From Rhipicephalus microplus (Eukaryota; Arthropoda; Arachnida; Ixodida; Ixodidae), in NCBI RefSeq assembly GCF_043290135.1, contig NC_134710.1:254683592-254747591 (forward strand): a stretch of DNA of 64,000 nt. Reading direction: 5' to 3'. Of this stretch, positions 24,457 through 37,575 are shown one piece after another (the stretch's first letter is position 1; the number at the start of each line of letters is the position of its first letter). The notes beneath the pieces are model-generated. The model was given only the letters and a program-made list of their open reading frames with translations. It made no database searches and was not told where the DNA came from. The position numbers were made by a program, and so were the translations under genes.

Positions 24457-25083
24457 GTAAGTATCTAGAGGAAATTGCGAGGCAGGAGTTCTCAGTGCTC
24501 TTCTGCCAGCAGAGGATGGTCTCCAAGCTGGCTGAAGTGCTAAGAGCACTGCTTGATTCGGGAGACTCGAGTGCAGCAGAAGACCTGCTTACAGAAAGTG
24601 CTCCTGACCATTCATCCTGTGTTGTAGTTTTCAGTGACAACAGACTTATTTTCTACATTGCAGGGTATGTTGGTCGAAAGTGCCTCTTGAAGTCAGAGTG
24701 TGAGGCATGCCTTACTCGTCTCTTGATCAATGAAGAGGCTGCAGAATACTTGAACCTGTCTATATTCACACGAATGCAAGACAATGGTTGCCTTCTCTAC
24801 CCGTCAAATTTGCTTAATACGTTTGGCGTAAATTTGAAAAATGCTTTTACTGAATGTTTTAGTCTTTCGGAATTGCATTCTGCTAGTGTACTCGATGTTT
24901 TAAGTCACTGTAAGCGCAAGAAGTAGATTGAAATCGGATGTCCAGAACATTCTGAGGCAACTCGCCGCTAAAGTCACGGCATTTTATGTCACGACACGCC
25001 TCCGCTTTTCCACAAAAAGCCTAAACCAGCGTAGCATCAAAAAGCGTGAAAGTGCAAAACATGTTAAACTGAGCAGGTGCTAG
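24457..25083 (+). pseudogene. P-like transposon transposase, 3' part
   Basis: Continues the transposase after the Gypsy insertion: RGNCEAGVLSALLPAEDG in one frame, then 24495-24926 in another with SDNRLIFYIAGYVGRKCLLK, SECEACLTRLLIN and LNLSIFTRMQDNGCLLYPS. These are the C-terminal blocks of P-element/THAP9-type transposases. Frame changes around 24540 and 24925 break it, and the coding similarity fades about 25083, followed by an AATAAA-like signal at 25104. Terminal inverted repeats were not located. Confidence 0.85.
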
Positions 25084-26712
<1,629 letters not shown>

Positions 26713-26726
26713 TTATTACGGAGTGT

Positions 26727-28896
26727 GCAGTGGAAGTTGGAGGCAGGGTAGTTAGACAGGACACTGGCAAGCTTTCCAAGGAAACGAAGATTCTCGTTAA
26801 GAAGCGTCAAATCATGAAAGTATCAAGTAAAACAGACAAAATAGAACTATCAGAGCTTTCGAAGTTGATTAATTGGCGTAAGGTGTTCGATGTGAGAAGG
26901 TATAACATGGAGAAAATTGAACACGCTCTGAAAAACGGAGGAAGCGTCAAAGCAGTGAAGAGGAAACTTGGGATAGGCAAAAATCGAATGTATGCACTAA
27001 GAGACTAAGAAGGCAAAATAATACCAATATGGATAGGATAGTTAAAATAGCGGAGAAGTTTTACAGAGATATCTACAGTAGCCGGGACAACCACGACCTT
27101 AATACTATAACAACTAGCAGTAACCCAGATGACACCTCACCAGTAATGATAGAAGTCAGAAAAGCTTTGGAGAGCACGCAAAGAGGCAAAGCTGTCGGTG
27201 AGGATCAAGTAACATTAGATCTGCTGAAAGATGGAGGACAGATTGTGCTAGAAAAACTAGCCACCCTTTTTACGAGGTGTCTCCTGACGGGAAGAATACC
27301 GCATTCTTGGAAGAATGCTAACATCATCTTAATTGACTGATTGATATGTGGTGTTTAACGTCCTAAAACCACTATATGATTATGAGAGACACTGTAGTGG
27401 AGGGCTCCGGAAATTTTGACCACCTGGGGTTCTTTAACGTGCACCCAAATCTGAGCAAACGGGCCTACAACATTTCCGCCTCCATCGGAAATGCAGCCGC
27501 CGCACACGGGATTTGATCCCACGACCTGCGGGTCAGCAGCCGAGTACCTTAGCCACTAGACCACCGCGGCGGGGCAACATCATCTTAATACATAAGAAAG
27601 AAGATGACAAGGACTTGAAGAATTACACGCCGATCAGCTTGCTCTCTGTAGTATACAATCTATTTACAAAGGTAATTGCTAACAGTGTAAAGAAAACATT
27701 GGAAAAAACATTTCAATTCAAGCAACCAAAGGAACAAGCAGGATTTCGAACAGGCTACTCCACAATCAACCACATTCATACTATCAATCAGGTTACAGAG
27801 AAATGCTCAGAATATAGCCAACCACTATACATAGCCTTCATAGATTATGAGAAGGCATTTGATTCAGTAGAAATATCAACAGCCATGCAGACACTGCGGA
27901 ATTTGGGCGTCGATAAAGTATATATAAACATCCTGGAAGAAATATACTGGGGATTAACTTCTACTATATTGCTTCATAAAAAAAGCAACAGAATATCGAT
28001 CAAGAAGGGTGTAAGGCAGGGGATACAATCTCCCTAATGCTATTTAACGCGTGCTTACAGGAGGTTTTCAGAAGCATAGAATGGGAACAGTTAGGGATAA
28101 CAGTTAATGGAGTGTACCTTAGTAACCTGCGCTTCGCCGATGACATTGCATTGCTGAGTAACTCAGGGGACGAATTGCAACTCATGATTATGGAGTTAGA
28201 CAAGGAGAGCAGAAAGGTGGGTCTTATAATTAATCTGCAGAAAACAAAAGTAATGTACAACAACCTCGGAAGAGAGCAGCGCTTCCAGATGGGTAATAGT
28301 GCACTTCAAGTTGTAAAAGAGTATGTCTACTTAGGGCAGGTAATAACCGCGGAGCCGAACCACGAGATTGAAGTAACTAGAAGAATAAGAATGGGGTGGA
28401 GCACATTTGGCAAGCACTCTCAAATTATGACAGGTAGATTGCCACTATCCCTCAAGAGGAAGGTATATAACAGCTGTATCTTGCCGTTACTTAGCTACGG
28501 AACAGAAACCTGGAGACTTATAAGAGGGTTCAGCTGAAATTGAGGACGACACAGCGAGCAATGGAAAGAAAAATGGTAGGTGTAACTTTAAGAGACAAGA
28601 AGAGAGCAGAGTGGATTAGGGGACAAACGGGGGTTAAGGATATCATAGTTGAAATCAAGAAGAGGAAATGGACATGGGCCGGGCATGTAGCGCGCAGACA
28701 GGATAACCGCTGGTCTACAAGGGTAACTGACTGGATTCCCAGAGTTCCGAGAGAAGGCAAGCGGGTTAGGGGAAGACAGAAGGTTAGGTGGGCAGATGAG
28801 ATTAAAAAGTTTGCGGGTATAAATTGCCAGCAGCAAGCACATGACCGAGTTAACTGGTGGAACATGGGAGAGGCATTTGTCCTGCAGTGGACGTAG
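26727..28896 (+). pseudogene. RTE-like reverse transcriptase, broken
   Basis: 26727-27008 encodes the pre-RT linker (NRMYALRD). After a frame change 27029-27340 holds RGKAVGEDQVTLDLLK and NANIILI, cut by the SINE; the frame resumes HKKEDDKDLKNYTPISLLS with AFIDYEKAFDSV and RQGIQSP (27588-28037). A frameshift at 28036 leads to RFADDIALLSN, the catalytic box, and another near 28530 leads to the WTWAGHVARRQ C-terminus ending at 28896. Catalytic aspartates are intact; at least three frameshifts and the SINE kill it. Confidence 0.9.
27334..27575 (-). mobile_element. full-length tRNA-derived SINE inside the RTE LINE
   Basis: A complete 242-bp SINE whose 3' tail (tgactgattgat) is at the left and whose tRNA-like head (complement of tggctaaggtactcggctgc, gggatcaaatccc) is at the right. 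aacatcatcttaat is duplicated exactly at 27320-27333 and 27576-27589. Confidence 0.95.
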
Positions 28897-28905
28897 TCAG
28901 GCTGA

Positions 28906-29449
<544 letters not shown>

Positions 29450-29453
29450 ATAT

Positions 29454-29628
29454 TGTCACGTCGCTCCAGGGGGTGTCGACAAGGTTTATTGATGTCCGAG
29501 CAACAGGGCTCTAACCAAGCGCGTTGGTTTGGCTTGTTTGCCAGAGCGGGGGTCCACGCGCACTTCTTTCTTCTCTGTGGTGTGTGCCTTCACCTTGGCA
29601 TACGACCCACTACTAGAAGTAGGTGGCA
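29454..29628 (-). repeat. 3' LTR of Gypsy element 1
   Basis: 175 bp. On the element's strand it contains caataaacc, a polyadenylation-type AATAAA signal (plus-strand tttatt near 29488). Confidence 0.93.
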
Positions 29629-29821
29629 ATATTCCTCCTCAACAAAAAAAAAAAGAAAGAGCATCGTCCCGATGCTGTAAAGTTATTGAAAAAAAAACCA
29701 AAACAAAGTAGGCTAAACAATGAAAAAGGGCACGAATGATCAAATGTTAGACGCGATAAGTTCACCAATGATGAGGCAATTGTCAGAGCACAATTAAAAA
29801 AAACACAGAAAAAGTGGTCTT

Positions 29822-32800
29822 TTAGGAACGCGCAAAATAGGGCTTCATGCGCACCACGTGAACTATGTCAGAGGTCGGTTGTTTTCGTTGTGCCCATCGT
29901 GACGACGTAGCGTCCGGAACCACTTCGTAGTTTACGTCGCTCACGCGGCGTATTACTTTATACGGACCGAAGTATCTGCTGAGCAACTTTTCGGAGAGGC
30001 CACGGCGTCGAACAGGGGTCCAAACCCAAACTTGGTCTCCCGGACTGTAAGATACGTCATTGCGACGCATATTGTAACGTCGTGCATCGACCTGTTGCTG
30101 CTGACCAATGTGTAGCCGGGCGAGCTGGCGCGTTTCCTCGGCACGCTCTGCAAATTCTTCTGCGTCAGTTGTTAATCGATCAGCGCCTTCATAAGGAAGC
30201 ATCGCATCCAGCATCGTCTGAACTTCGCGGCCGTAGAGAAGGCGAAACGGTGTAAATCGGGTTGTTTCTTAAACGGCGGTGTTATAAGCGAACGTCACAT
30301 AAGGCAAAATGCGATCCCATGTTTTGTGTTGGACGTCGATGTACATGGAGATCATGTTTGTGACTGTCTTATTTAGTCGCTCGGTTAAGCCGTTGCTCTG
30401 CGGATGGTAAGCAGTCGTCATTCGATGCCTAGTGTTACTTAGCCGAAAAACGTCATCAATAAGCTGTGCAGTGAACGCTGTTGCTCTGTCGGTTATCACT
30501 GTAGATGGAGCACCGTGGCGCAGAACAATGTGGCACATGAAGAACTGTGCTACCTCAGAAGCCGTGGCTCGTGGTATCGCCTGTGTCTCAGCATAGCGGG
30601 TCAAATAGTCAGTTGCAACAATGACCCATTTGTTGCCGTCGGACGATAAAGGAAATGGGCCGAGAATGTCCATGCCGGCTTGGTCAAATGGCTTGTGGGG
30701 TGGATCAATTGGCTGAAGTAATCCAGCTGGCTTGCTTGGTGGCGACTTTCGACGCTGGCATTCACGACAGCTTTTAACGTACTGCTTCACGCTTGCCGAA
30801 AGTCCGGGCCAGTAGTACGCCTCACTTACTCTGGCGAGCGTTCGCGAGTAACCTAGATGACCAGATGTGGGCTCGTCATGGCACGCGGAGAGGACTTCGT
30901 CCCGCATGTCCTTCGGAACGACGAGGAGGTAAGCGTGGCTCGTAGAACGGGCGTTTTTTTGTACAGGACATTACCTCGGAGGCAGAAAGATGTCATGACA
31001 CGAAATAGATGGCGAGGTATAACGGCGCTATGACCCTCCAGATAGTCGATGAGCGGTCGAATCTCTTCATCCTCTCGCTGGCGTCTGCTCAAGTCAGATG
31101 AGCTAAGGGCGCCCAGGAAACCGTCATCGTCGTCTTCTTCTTGATTGACTAAAGGTATGGGTGCACGCGACAGCGTATCAGCGTCTTCATGCTTCCGTCC
31201 AGACTTATATACGATGGTAACATCAAATTCCTATAGACGCAAGCTCCATCGGGCCAGTCGTCCAGAGGGATCACGAATGTTTACCAACCAGCAGAGGGCA
31301 TGGTGGTCCGTCATCCGTCACCACTTTAAATGGACGACCATAGAGGTACGGGTGAAACTTGGTGATCGCCCACACTACTGCGAGACACTCTTTCTCTGTG
31401 GTCGTGTAATTCACCTCGGTACGGGACAGTGAGCGGCTGGCATAGGCAATGACTCGTTCTTTGCCGTGTTGATGTTGGGCGAGCACTGCGCCGAGGCCAA
31501 TGTTACTGGCGTCAGTGTGCACCTCTGTGTCAGCATCATCGTCAAAATGCGCAAGAACAGGGGCTGACTGCATCCGCTGTCGTAGCTCGGCAAAAGCAGC
31601 CTGTTGTTCGGTAGCCCATACAAACGGTGTGTCGTCGCGTGTAAGGCGAGTCAAGGGTTCCGCTATCTTCGAAAACCCTTTAACAAATCGTCGATAGTAG
31701 GCGCACAAGCCCAGAAAGCGCCGAACAGTCTTTTTGTCTGTAGGATGCGGAAACGCGGCTACAGCGGCAAGTTTGTCGGGGTCGGGTCGGACTCCTTTCG
31801 CGTTGACTACATGGCCAAGGAATTTGAGCTCTTCATAACCAAAGTGACACTTCTGCGGTTTGAGTGTAAGATCTGCTGATTGAATTGCCTGTAGCACACT
31901 CCTGAGGCGATGAAGATGTTGCTGGAAGGTTTCAGAAAAAACGATAACATTATCAAGGTATACGAGGCAAGTTTGCCACTTCAGACCAGTAAGCACAGTG
32001 TCCATCATTCGCTGGAAGGTTGCGGGCGCTGAGCACAAACCAAAAGGAAGGACACGAAATTCATACAGGCCATCAGGGGTAACAAAGGCCGTTTTCTCGC
32101 GATCTCGCTCGTCAACCTCGATCTGCCAGTACCCGCTTTTTAAATCCAAAGAGGAAAAATAGTGGGCGCGGCGTAATCTGTCTAACGAGTCGTCGATGCG
32201 TGGCAGCGGGTACACGTCCTTTTTAGTCACGCTGTTCAGCTTCCGGTAATCGACGCAAAAACGTAGCGTTCTGTCTTTCTTCTTGACCAGGACGACCGGA
32301 GAGGACCACGCACTGTTGGAAGGCTCGATTATGCCGTCGTCAAGCATTTCTCGAACTTGCGTACGAATGGCTTCTCGTTCCTTCGCTGACACACGGTAAG
32401 GCTGTTGGTGTACTGGGCGGGCGTCTTCGTAAGTGATGATTCTGTGCCTAGTGATCGAAGTCTGGCGCACCTTAGAGGAAGTAGCGAAGCATGACTTGAA
32501 TTCAAGCAAGAGTTTTCGCAGTGCTGTCTGGTTTTCTGGTGTGAGGTTAGAATTAATATCGATATTGTTTAGAGACGTATCGGTGGCCTCCACGGCGTCC
32601 GACGAGACGCAGATGGGAACGGTACCTAATTCATCTGCAAAGGCTAACGAAGTGCCACGGAAAAGGTGTCGGTGTTCGTTACTGTAATTTGTAACGAGCA
32701 GTTGAGATCGGCCATCACGTAGCTGTATGATACTCCTAGCCACACAAACACCTTGAGTCAGCAGGTGTTCAAAATTACTTTCTGCAATCGCTTCACCATT

Positions 32801-33283
32801 TCGCAATCCACAGCATGTGACGTCGACAATAACACTGGCTCTTGGAGGAAGCGTTATACTTTCAGCAGAAACACGAAGAATGTCGGCACGTTGTTGGTCG
32901 TCCTCCTTGTCGATCGCTCGGTCGGCTGAGAAGGTGATGCGATTCTCTTGAAGGTCAATGACAGCTCCATACTCCTGCAGGAAGTCAACACCAAGAATAA
33001 CGTCGCGTGAACATTCACGGAGCACAAGGAAACTTGCTACAAAAGTATAACCGCAGACCCGAACTCTACTCGTGCAGGTTCCAAGCGGAGAGACGGTGTG
33101 GCCACCGGCCGTTCGAATCACAGAGCCATGCCAGGGCGTGATTATTTTCTTAAGTAGTCTGGTCATTTTCCCGCTTAGTATTGAATAGTCAGCCCCGGTA
33201 TCAACTAAAGCACCTACTGCATAGCCGTCTATCAGCACCGGTATATCCAGAGAAAGCCGCACATATCGCTCAGTCGAATCCAC
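29822..33283 (-). pseudogene. pol of Gypsy element 1 (protease-RT-RNaseH-integrase)
   Basis: 33283-31271 is open for 670 codons: aspartic protease ALVDTGADYSILS, RT with FCVDYRKLN, FSSLDLKSGYWQIEV and VLPFGLCSAPATFQ, RNase H with TDASNIGLGAVLA and TTEKECLAVVWA. The RT catalytic box reads VYLDNVIVF: the second aspartate of YLDD is Asn (codon 31949-31951). A frameshift after VVTD at about 31300 and another near 30900 precede the integrase (GHLGYSRTLARVSEAYYWPG, C-x2-C, GMDILGPF, VITDRATAF, SNGLTERLNK), and one more near 30250 precedes the C-terminal GDQVWVWTPV block, ending at 29822. Confidence 0.92.
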
Positions 33284-33360
33284 ACCCTTTACTGTTAGCG
33301 TCGATCGGACGTCTTCAGCACGTCGACTGCCAGCGACCTCGCCTCCAAGGGTCGCTTGCG

Positions 33361-34847
33361 TTAGTTTTTTCGGCGGGGACTGGGGGACCGTGCGCCATCC
33401 TGGCGCTGTGGCGAAGATGAAAAGCGCCTCGGCGACGGTGAGCGTGGCTGCCGTCCAGAAGGCGGTGGCATGCGCTGTTGAGCAAGGTAATCCTCAATGT
33501 CCCGGGGTCGCTGGCCATACCGAGGAGGCGCTGAATATACTGAAAAGCCGCGCAGCCCGAGGCGCCGGTATGGACACTGGCGGTACAAATGGTCTGCTTC
33601 ACCGCAGTGGAAGCACAAAGGTCGGCGATCAGGAGTGCGCCAAACATCAGATTTCCGAGGCGAAGCACGTCTGTCGTCAAGGTAGTGTGCTGGTTGTTCC
33701 GCAAGATGCACAGGGTTGGCGTAAACGAGGGGTGGGGGCGTGCGTGTGTTCTCGTAGTATACCGTAGAGGCTGCGCCGACTGAAGTGAAACTGTAGGAGG
33801 TGCCTGAACAAACAGCGGGGAAGAGGAAGCTGGGCGCTTCAAGGCTTCCGCATAAGTCGCACGGTGGTAGTCAGCCGGGGTGGGTGTGGCGTTATCCAGA
33901 CTCACAGGGTCACGCAAGGCATGATGCAGCTCGTCCTTGACGATACTTGCAATAGAACTCACCGTAGGTAGTGGTGGTGTGGCAGCCTTTTGCAGCTCTT
34001 CACGTACTATAGAGCGGATAACGTCGCGCAGACACTTGGTGTCGCTCCCAAAAGTCGTCAGAACTTGAGCAGTGGACGTGTCCACTTGCCGCTCATACAG
34101 GGTGGATCGATGCTGAAGCATCTTTTCCATCGTGACGGCTTCAGACAAAAACTCGGCGACCGTGTTCGGAGGGTTCCGTACAAGGCCAGCGAAAAGGTGC
34201 TCCTTAACTCCCCGCATCAGGTGACGCAACTTCTTCTCTTCTGTCATACTTGGATCAGCCCGTCGGAACAGACGCGTCATATTTTCCACATAGGTCATGA
34301 CAGTTTCGTTGGGCATCTGGATGCGGGCCTGGATCGCTCGCTCCGCTCGTTCGTGGCGATCAGCACTTCTGTAAGTGTCCAACAGCCGGCGGCGGAATTC
34401 GGGCCACGATGTCATCTGTTCCTCGTGATTCATGTACCAGGTACGTGCTCCATCCTCCAAATAGAAGTAAACACGCCGTAGTTTGGCCGCGTCGTTCCAG
34501 TCGTTCAAAGCAGCCACGCGTTCGAAGTCGACCAACCAGTCCTCGACGTCTTCGAGCTCGGTGCCATGAAACGGTGTCGGAACCTGTGGACTTTCGAGGG
34601 TGTACCGAGTCACCGGGGGGTTTCCCGTACCTGTTAGAGTGGTTTGAACGGACGTGCTCATCATACTTGTGTGAACTGTAGGGTCAGCTTCGGGTGGCAA
34701 TCCCCTGATCCTGCGGCTTGTCCGTTGAACGGGAGTGTGGAATCGCACTGGGCTTGTGGTGCCGCTTCCAGGAGGGGTCTGAAACATCCGTGAGGGGCTG
34801 CCCAGCGCCTCCACTAATTGTCGCGTCGCTCCAAGGGGTTTCGACAA
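33361..34847 (-). pseudogene. gag of Gypsy element 1
   Basis: The frame holds a retrotransposon gag capsid region with TPFHGTELEDVEDWLVDF, YFYLEDGARTWY and MTRLFRRADPSMTEEKKLRH, then loses frame near 33700. The other frame carries the zinc knuckle CFHCGEADHLYRQC and an SR-rich basic tail (SPSPRR repeats) to a stop at 33361. The capsid packages element RNA and the knuckle binds it. The frameshift between capsid and knuckle is the main lesion. Confidence 0.88.
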
Positions 34848-34993
34848 GGTTTATTGATGTCCGAGCAACAGGGCTCTGACCAAGCGCGTTGGTTTGGCTT
34901 GTTTGCCAGAGCGGGGGTCCACGCGCACTTCTTTCTTCTCTGTGGTATGTGCCTTCACCTTGGCATACGACCCACTACTAGAAGTAGGTGGCA
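34819..34993 (-). repeat. 5' LTR of Gypsy element 1
   Basis: 175 bp; the gag frame is open back into this LTR (ATG at 34845-34847), so the true start may be this ATG or a later one after the primer-binding site. Confidence 0.93.
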
Positions 34994-34997
34994 ATAT

Positions 34998-36207
34998 GAT
35001 TTTGTACTTAGGCCACCTTTCTTTCTCACATACACACAAACGCACGTGCCCAAAGAAAGAGAGAAAAAAACGAAGTGAAATTAGGCCCCTTAAAGATCAT
35101 AATACAGACCGCACACGTATACGAACAGGGCACCTAACACTACAGAACTAAGTATACAAATGCAGTTTGAAGCACAGGAAATGGAATAAATACACATATA
35201 GCGTCACCAGAGCCCACCTAATATGTTGCGCGTGCGGAGATCCGATATCCCCACTTGCCCTTAGGTAATCACTTCAGCCTTATTTATTCTTAGTTTAAGA
35301 TTTAGAATACCCCTATGCTTTCAACAGGCTAGCCGTTGTGTGCACAGTAAAACAGGATAAAAATTTAAAGAAAATCTTTCTTTTTTCTTATGTGGTTCTT
35401 AAAGGGAAAAGAAGAGAAAAGTGAGCCATGTAACTGTCTGCATCAGAGTGCGACACCTCAACAGTAGCTCACAAGGAATGGGGGTAACGAGGGAATAAAA
35501 GGATAGTATTAAAAGGTGTATATAGAAAGAGGAAAGGGAGAGCAAGGCACAGAGACAGCGAGCGACGGAAGTAAAGAGAAGATAGGAAAGATGGAAACGG
35601 TCGCAGGAGTCCGAGGACAAGGCACCACTCAACGAGAACATTTGTCGGCGTCATCAGATGGTGTAGGGCGTGTCCAGTCGGTCAGAGCTGCGCTGTCGTC
35701 GAAGATCGGCGTCTGGAGATGGCGTAGGGCGAGCCCAGTCGGCCAGAGCTGCGCTGTCGTCGGAGATCATGTGGGCACAACCGGTCGGCACGAAATCCAG
35801 CGAGCGAGTCAAAATCTTTCTTGGGGTGCCGTTTCCTGTCATGTCCTTCATAATGTCTTATATTACACGACTAGAAAGGTGTACTTACGATGATTTCAAG
35901 AGGGCTCTAGCTTTTTTCTGTTATGAATGACATGACTGAAAACATGAACCTGACATGACATGAACCTGTATGTAAACAGCTAGGTTTTAAATTTAATTAG
36001 GTAGTCTATACCTTTCTGAATTTTTCTTCTTCAGCCTCCTACATTCTCTCCCCCCCCCCCTTACTCTGAGACGCGTCCACCGCTGTGCAGCGGTTACTGC
36101 GCTCTGCTGCTGAACCAAAGCTCGTGGTTTCGATCCAGGTTACGGAGAGCGCATTTCGGTGGAGGCTTAATGGTAGAGGACCGTGTGTTGTGCAATGTCA
36201 GTGCTCT
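34998..36207. other. no gene; short tandem duplication
   Basis: 35660-35770 holds two tandem copies of a ~66-bp unit containing cagagctgcgctgtcgtcg; the same unit occurs inverted at 11350-11480. A C-run lies at 36050-36060. Nothing else is recognised. Confidence 0.4.
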
Positions 36208-37480
36208 TTAAAGGAACCATGAAACACTTTTTGAAGTAACCATGGAATGAATTCACTGGAAGAGCTTATTGCCTCACGAATTCAATGCCGCAAAAATTTC
36301 AAGAATCGGTCCAGTGTGAGTGGAGTTACAGAGGTTTGTCACATCCTGCAATTGCATTCTCTCTTCTCTAGTCCAGACGAAAGCTATGTAAGCTAAGCAG
36401 GGAGAACTGGCAGGGCCACAGAAAAACGTCACGCGTGCTTTGCGACCTTGAGCAGTTTTTTTTTAAGATGATAGTCTTTCTTCGGGACCTTCGACGCAAA
36501 AACTTTGGTCTGTCTGTCTATCTGTACATGTGTCTGTTTGTCCACCGTTACCGCGAACCGGGTACTCTAAACAGCACCAGCCGATACCCCGAACGGCTGA
36601 CCCCATCTGCTGCGCCCGCCAATATTGCTCAAGCATCAGCCTTCATATGTGTGCGATTGTCAATTAAAAAGACATTATGCGCATATCTGAGGCACCCATA
36701 TATTCTGCATGTTCGTCTTTTACTAGAAAACGCATACATAAGTAAATCTAAGGACCGTGGTGCTTATCACGCTGCGCTTACCATGCAACGCTTGCACGGA
36801 AAGGCGAGTGTTTCCAACGCTTTGCTATGAAGACACGGTGGTGGCACCTACCCGTCGCCTTGCGTTCTAGACCTTATCACCTCTGAGATGGGCGCGCACA
36901 CCCGTCTCAGGGCCACGCGCCTTGTTTTCAAAAAAAAAAAACAAAAACTGCCAGATGGCGCTTATGTTTCACATGTGACGTTACTTGATGCGCTCGTTCG
37001 CCTCCGCTGCACGCTCAAGGCACTCTAACGCAGCGCCTCTGGAATACCATTGGCCGATTTTCTTGCGCAGAACATCAAATATATGTTTCGTTCATTCTCT
37101 CCACACGCAAGACTATCATCTTTGGACGACTTTTGCAGATTACATACAGATACGGGGTCATTTTTCTTCTTTTTTCTTTCTTCGAATGTGCGGCTTTCTC
37201 ATTGTGATCGCGCGCGCACGCGTGGACAAGTAGCGGCCTCCCGCGGCGATCTCTGTAACGAGCGAGTGCGTGATGTTCAAATCAGGCTATGGCTGATAAA
37301 TGGGTAATTGACGTATGATTTTTGGGAATAAACGTGATTTGTAGAGAGAAGAGAAAGCAATATTTAGCTGACTTTGATAATTTATTGTGAACTCCAGGCC
37401 ACATGCTATACTGTAACATTTGGCTCGCGTGTTGCCTAAAGACTCTATAGTACCGATCGGCAGCGTTTTCTGACCATGAT
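36208..37480. mobile_element. MITE A copy 2, with repeat B nested inside
   Basis: 36208-36463 and 37166-37480 match the left and right parts of the MITE at 6902-7482 (gaaacactttttgaagtaac, gatcgcgcgcgcacgcgtgg, taccgatcggcagcgttttc). Between them sits repeat B (36464-37165). The left TTAA-AGGAACC terminus is present; the right terminus is lost at a SINE fragment. Confidence 0.75.
36464..37165 (+). repeat. dispersed repeat B inserted in MITE A
   Basis: About 700 bp, inverted relative to the copy at 5475-6306. It interrupts the MITE after its gaccttgagca-T-run segment; the insertion point lies in a T-rich run, so the exact edge and any duplication cannot be fixed. Confidence 0.7.
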
Positions 37481-37492
37481 CAAACGAGATAG

Positions 37493-37575
37493 TCGAAATT
37501 TCCGGAGCCCTCTACGGCGGCATCTCATAATCATACCGTGGTTTCAGGACGTTCAACCTCAGATATTAATTATTA
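37493..37575 (+). mobile_element. SINE 3'-end fragment
   Basis: Contains tcgaaatttccggagccctc, ggcatctcataatcat and ggacgtt-aacctcagat, the 3' third of the main SINE in plus orientation. Confidence 0.75.

Larger units (their letters stand above)
29454..34993 (-). mobile_element. complete Ty3/Gypsy LTR retrotransposon (element 1)
   Basis: 5540 bp with 175-bp direct LTRs (29454-29628, 34819-34993) that differ at 5 positions by my count (about 3 percent). On the minus strand the LTR begins TGCCACC and ends GCGACA. ATAT is duplicated at 29450-29453 and 34994-34997. Inside the 5' LTR lies tggaggcgctgggc as the likely primer-binding site, and gaggaggaata precedes the 3' LTR as polypurine tract. 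Internal order gag, protease, RT, RNase H, integrase gives Ty3/Gypsy; no env. It belongs to the same family group as the element at 41459-47006. Confidence 0.95.
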
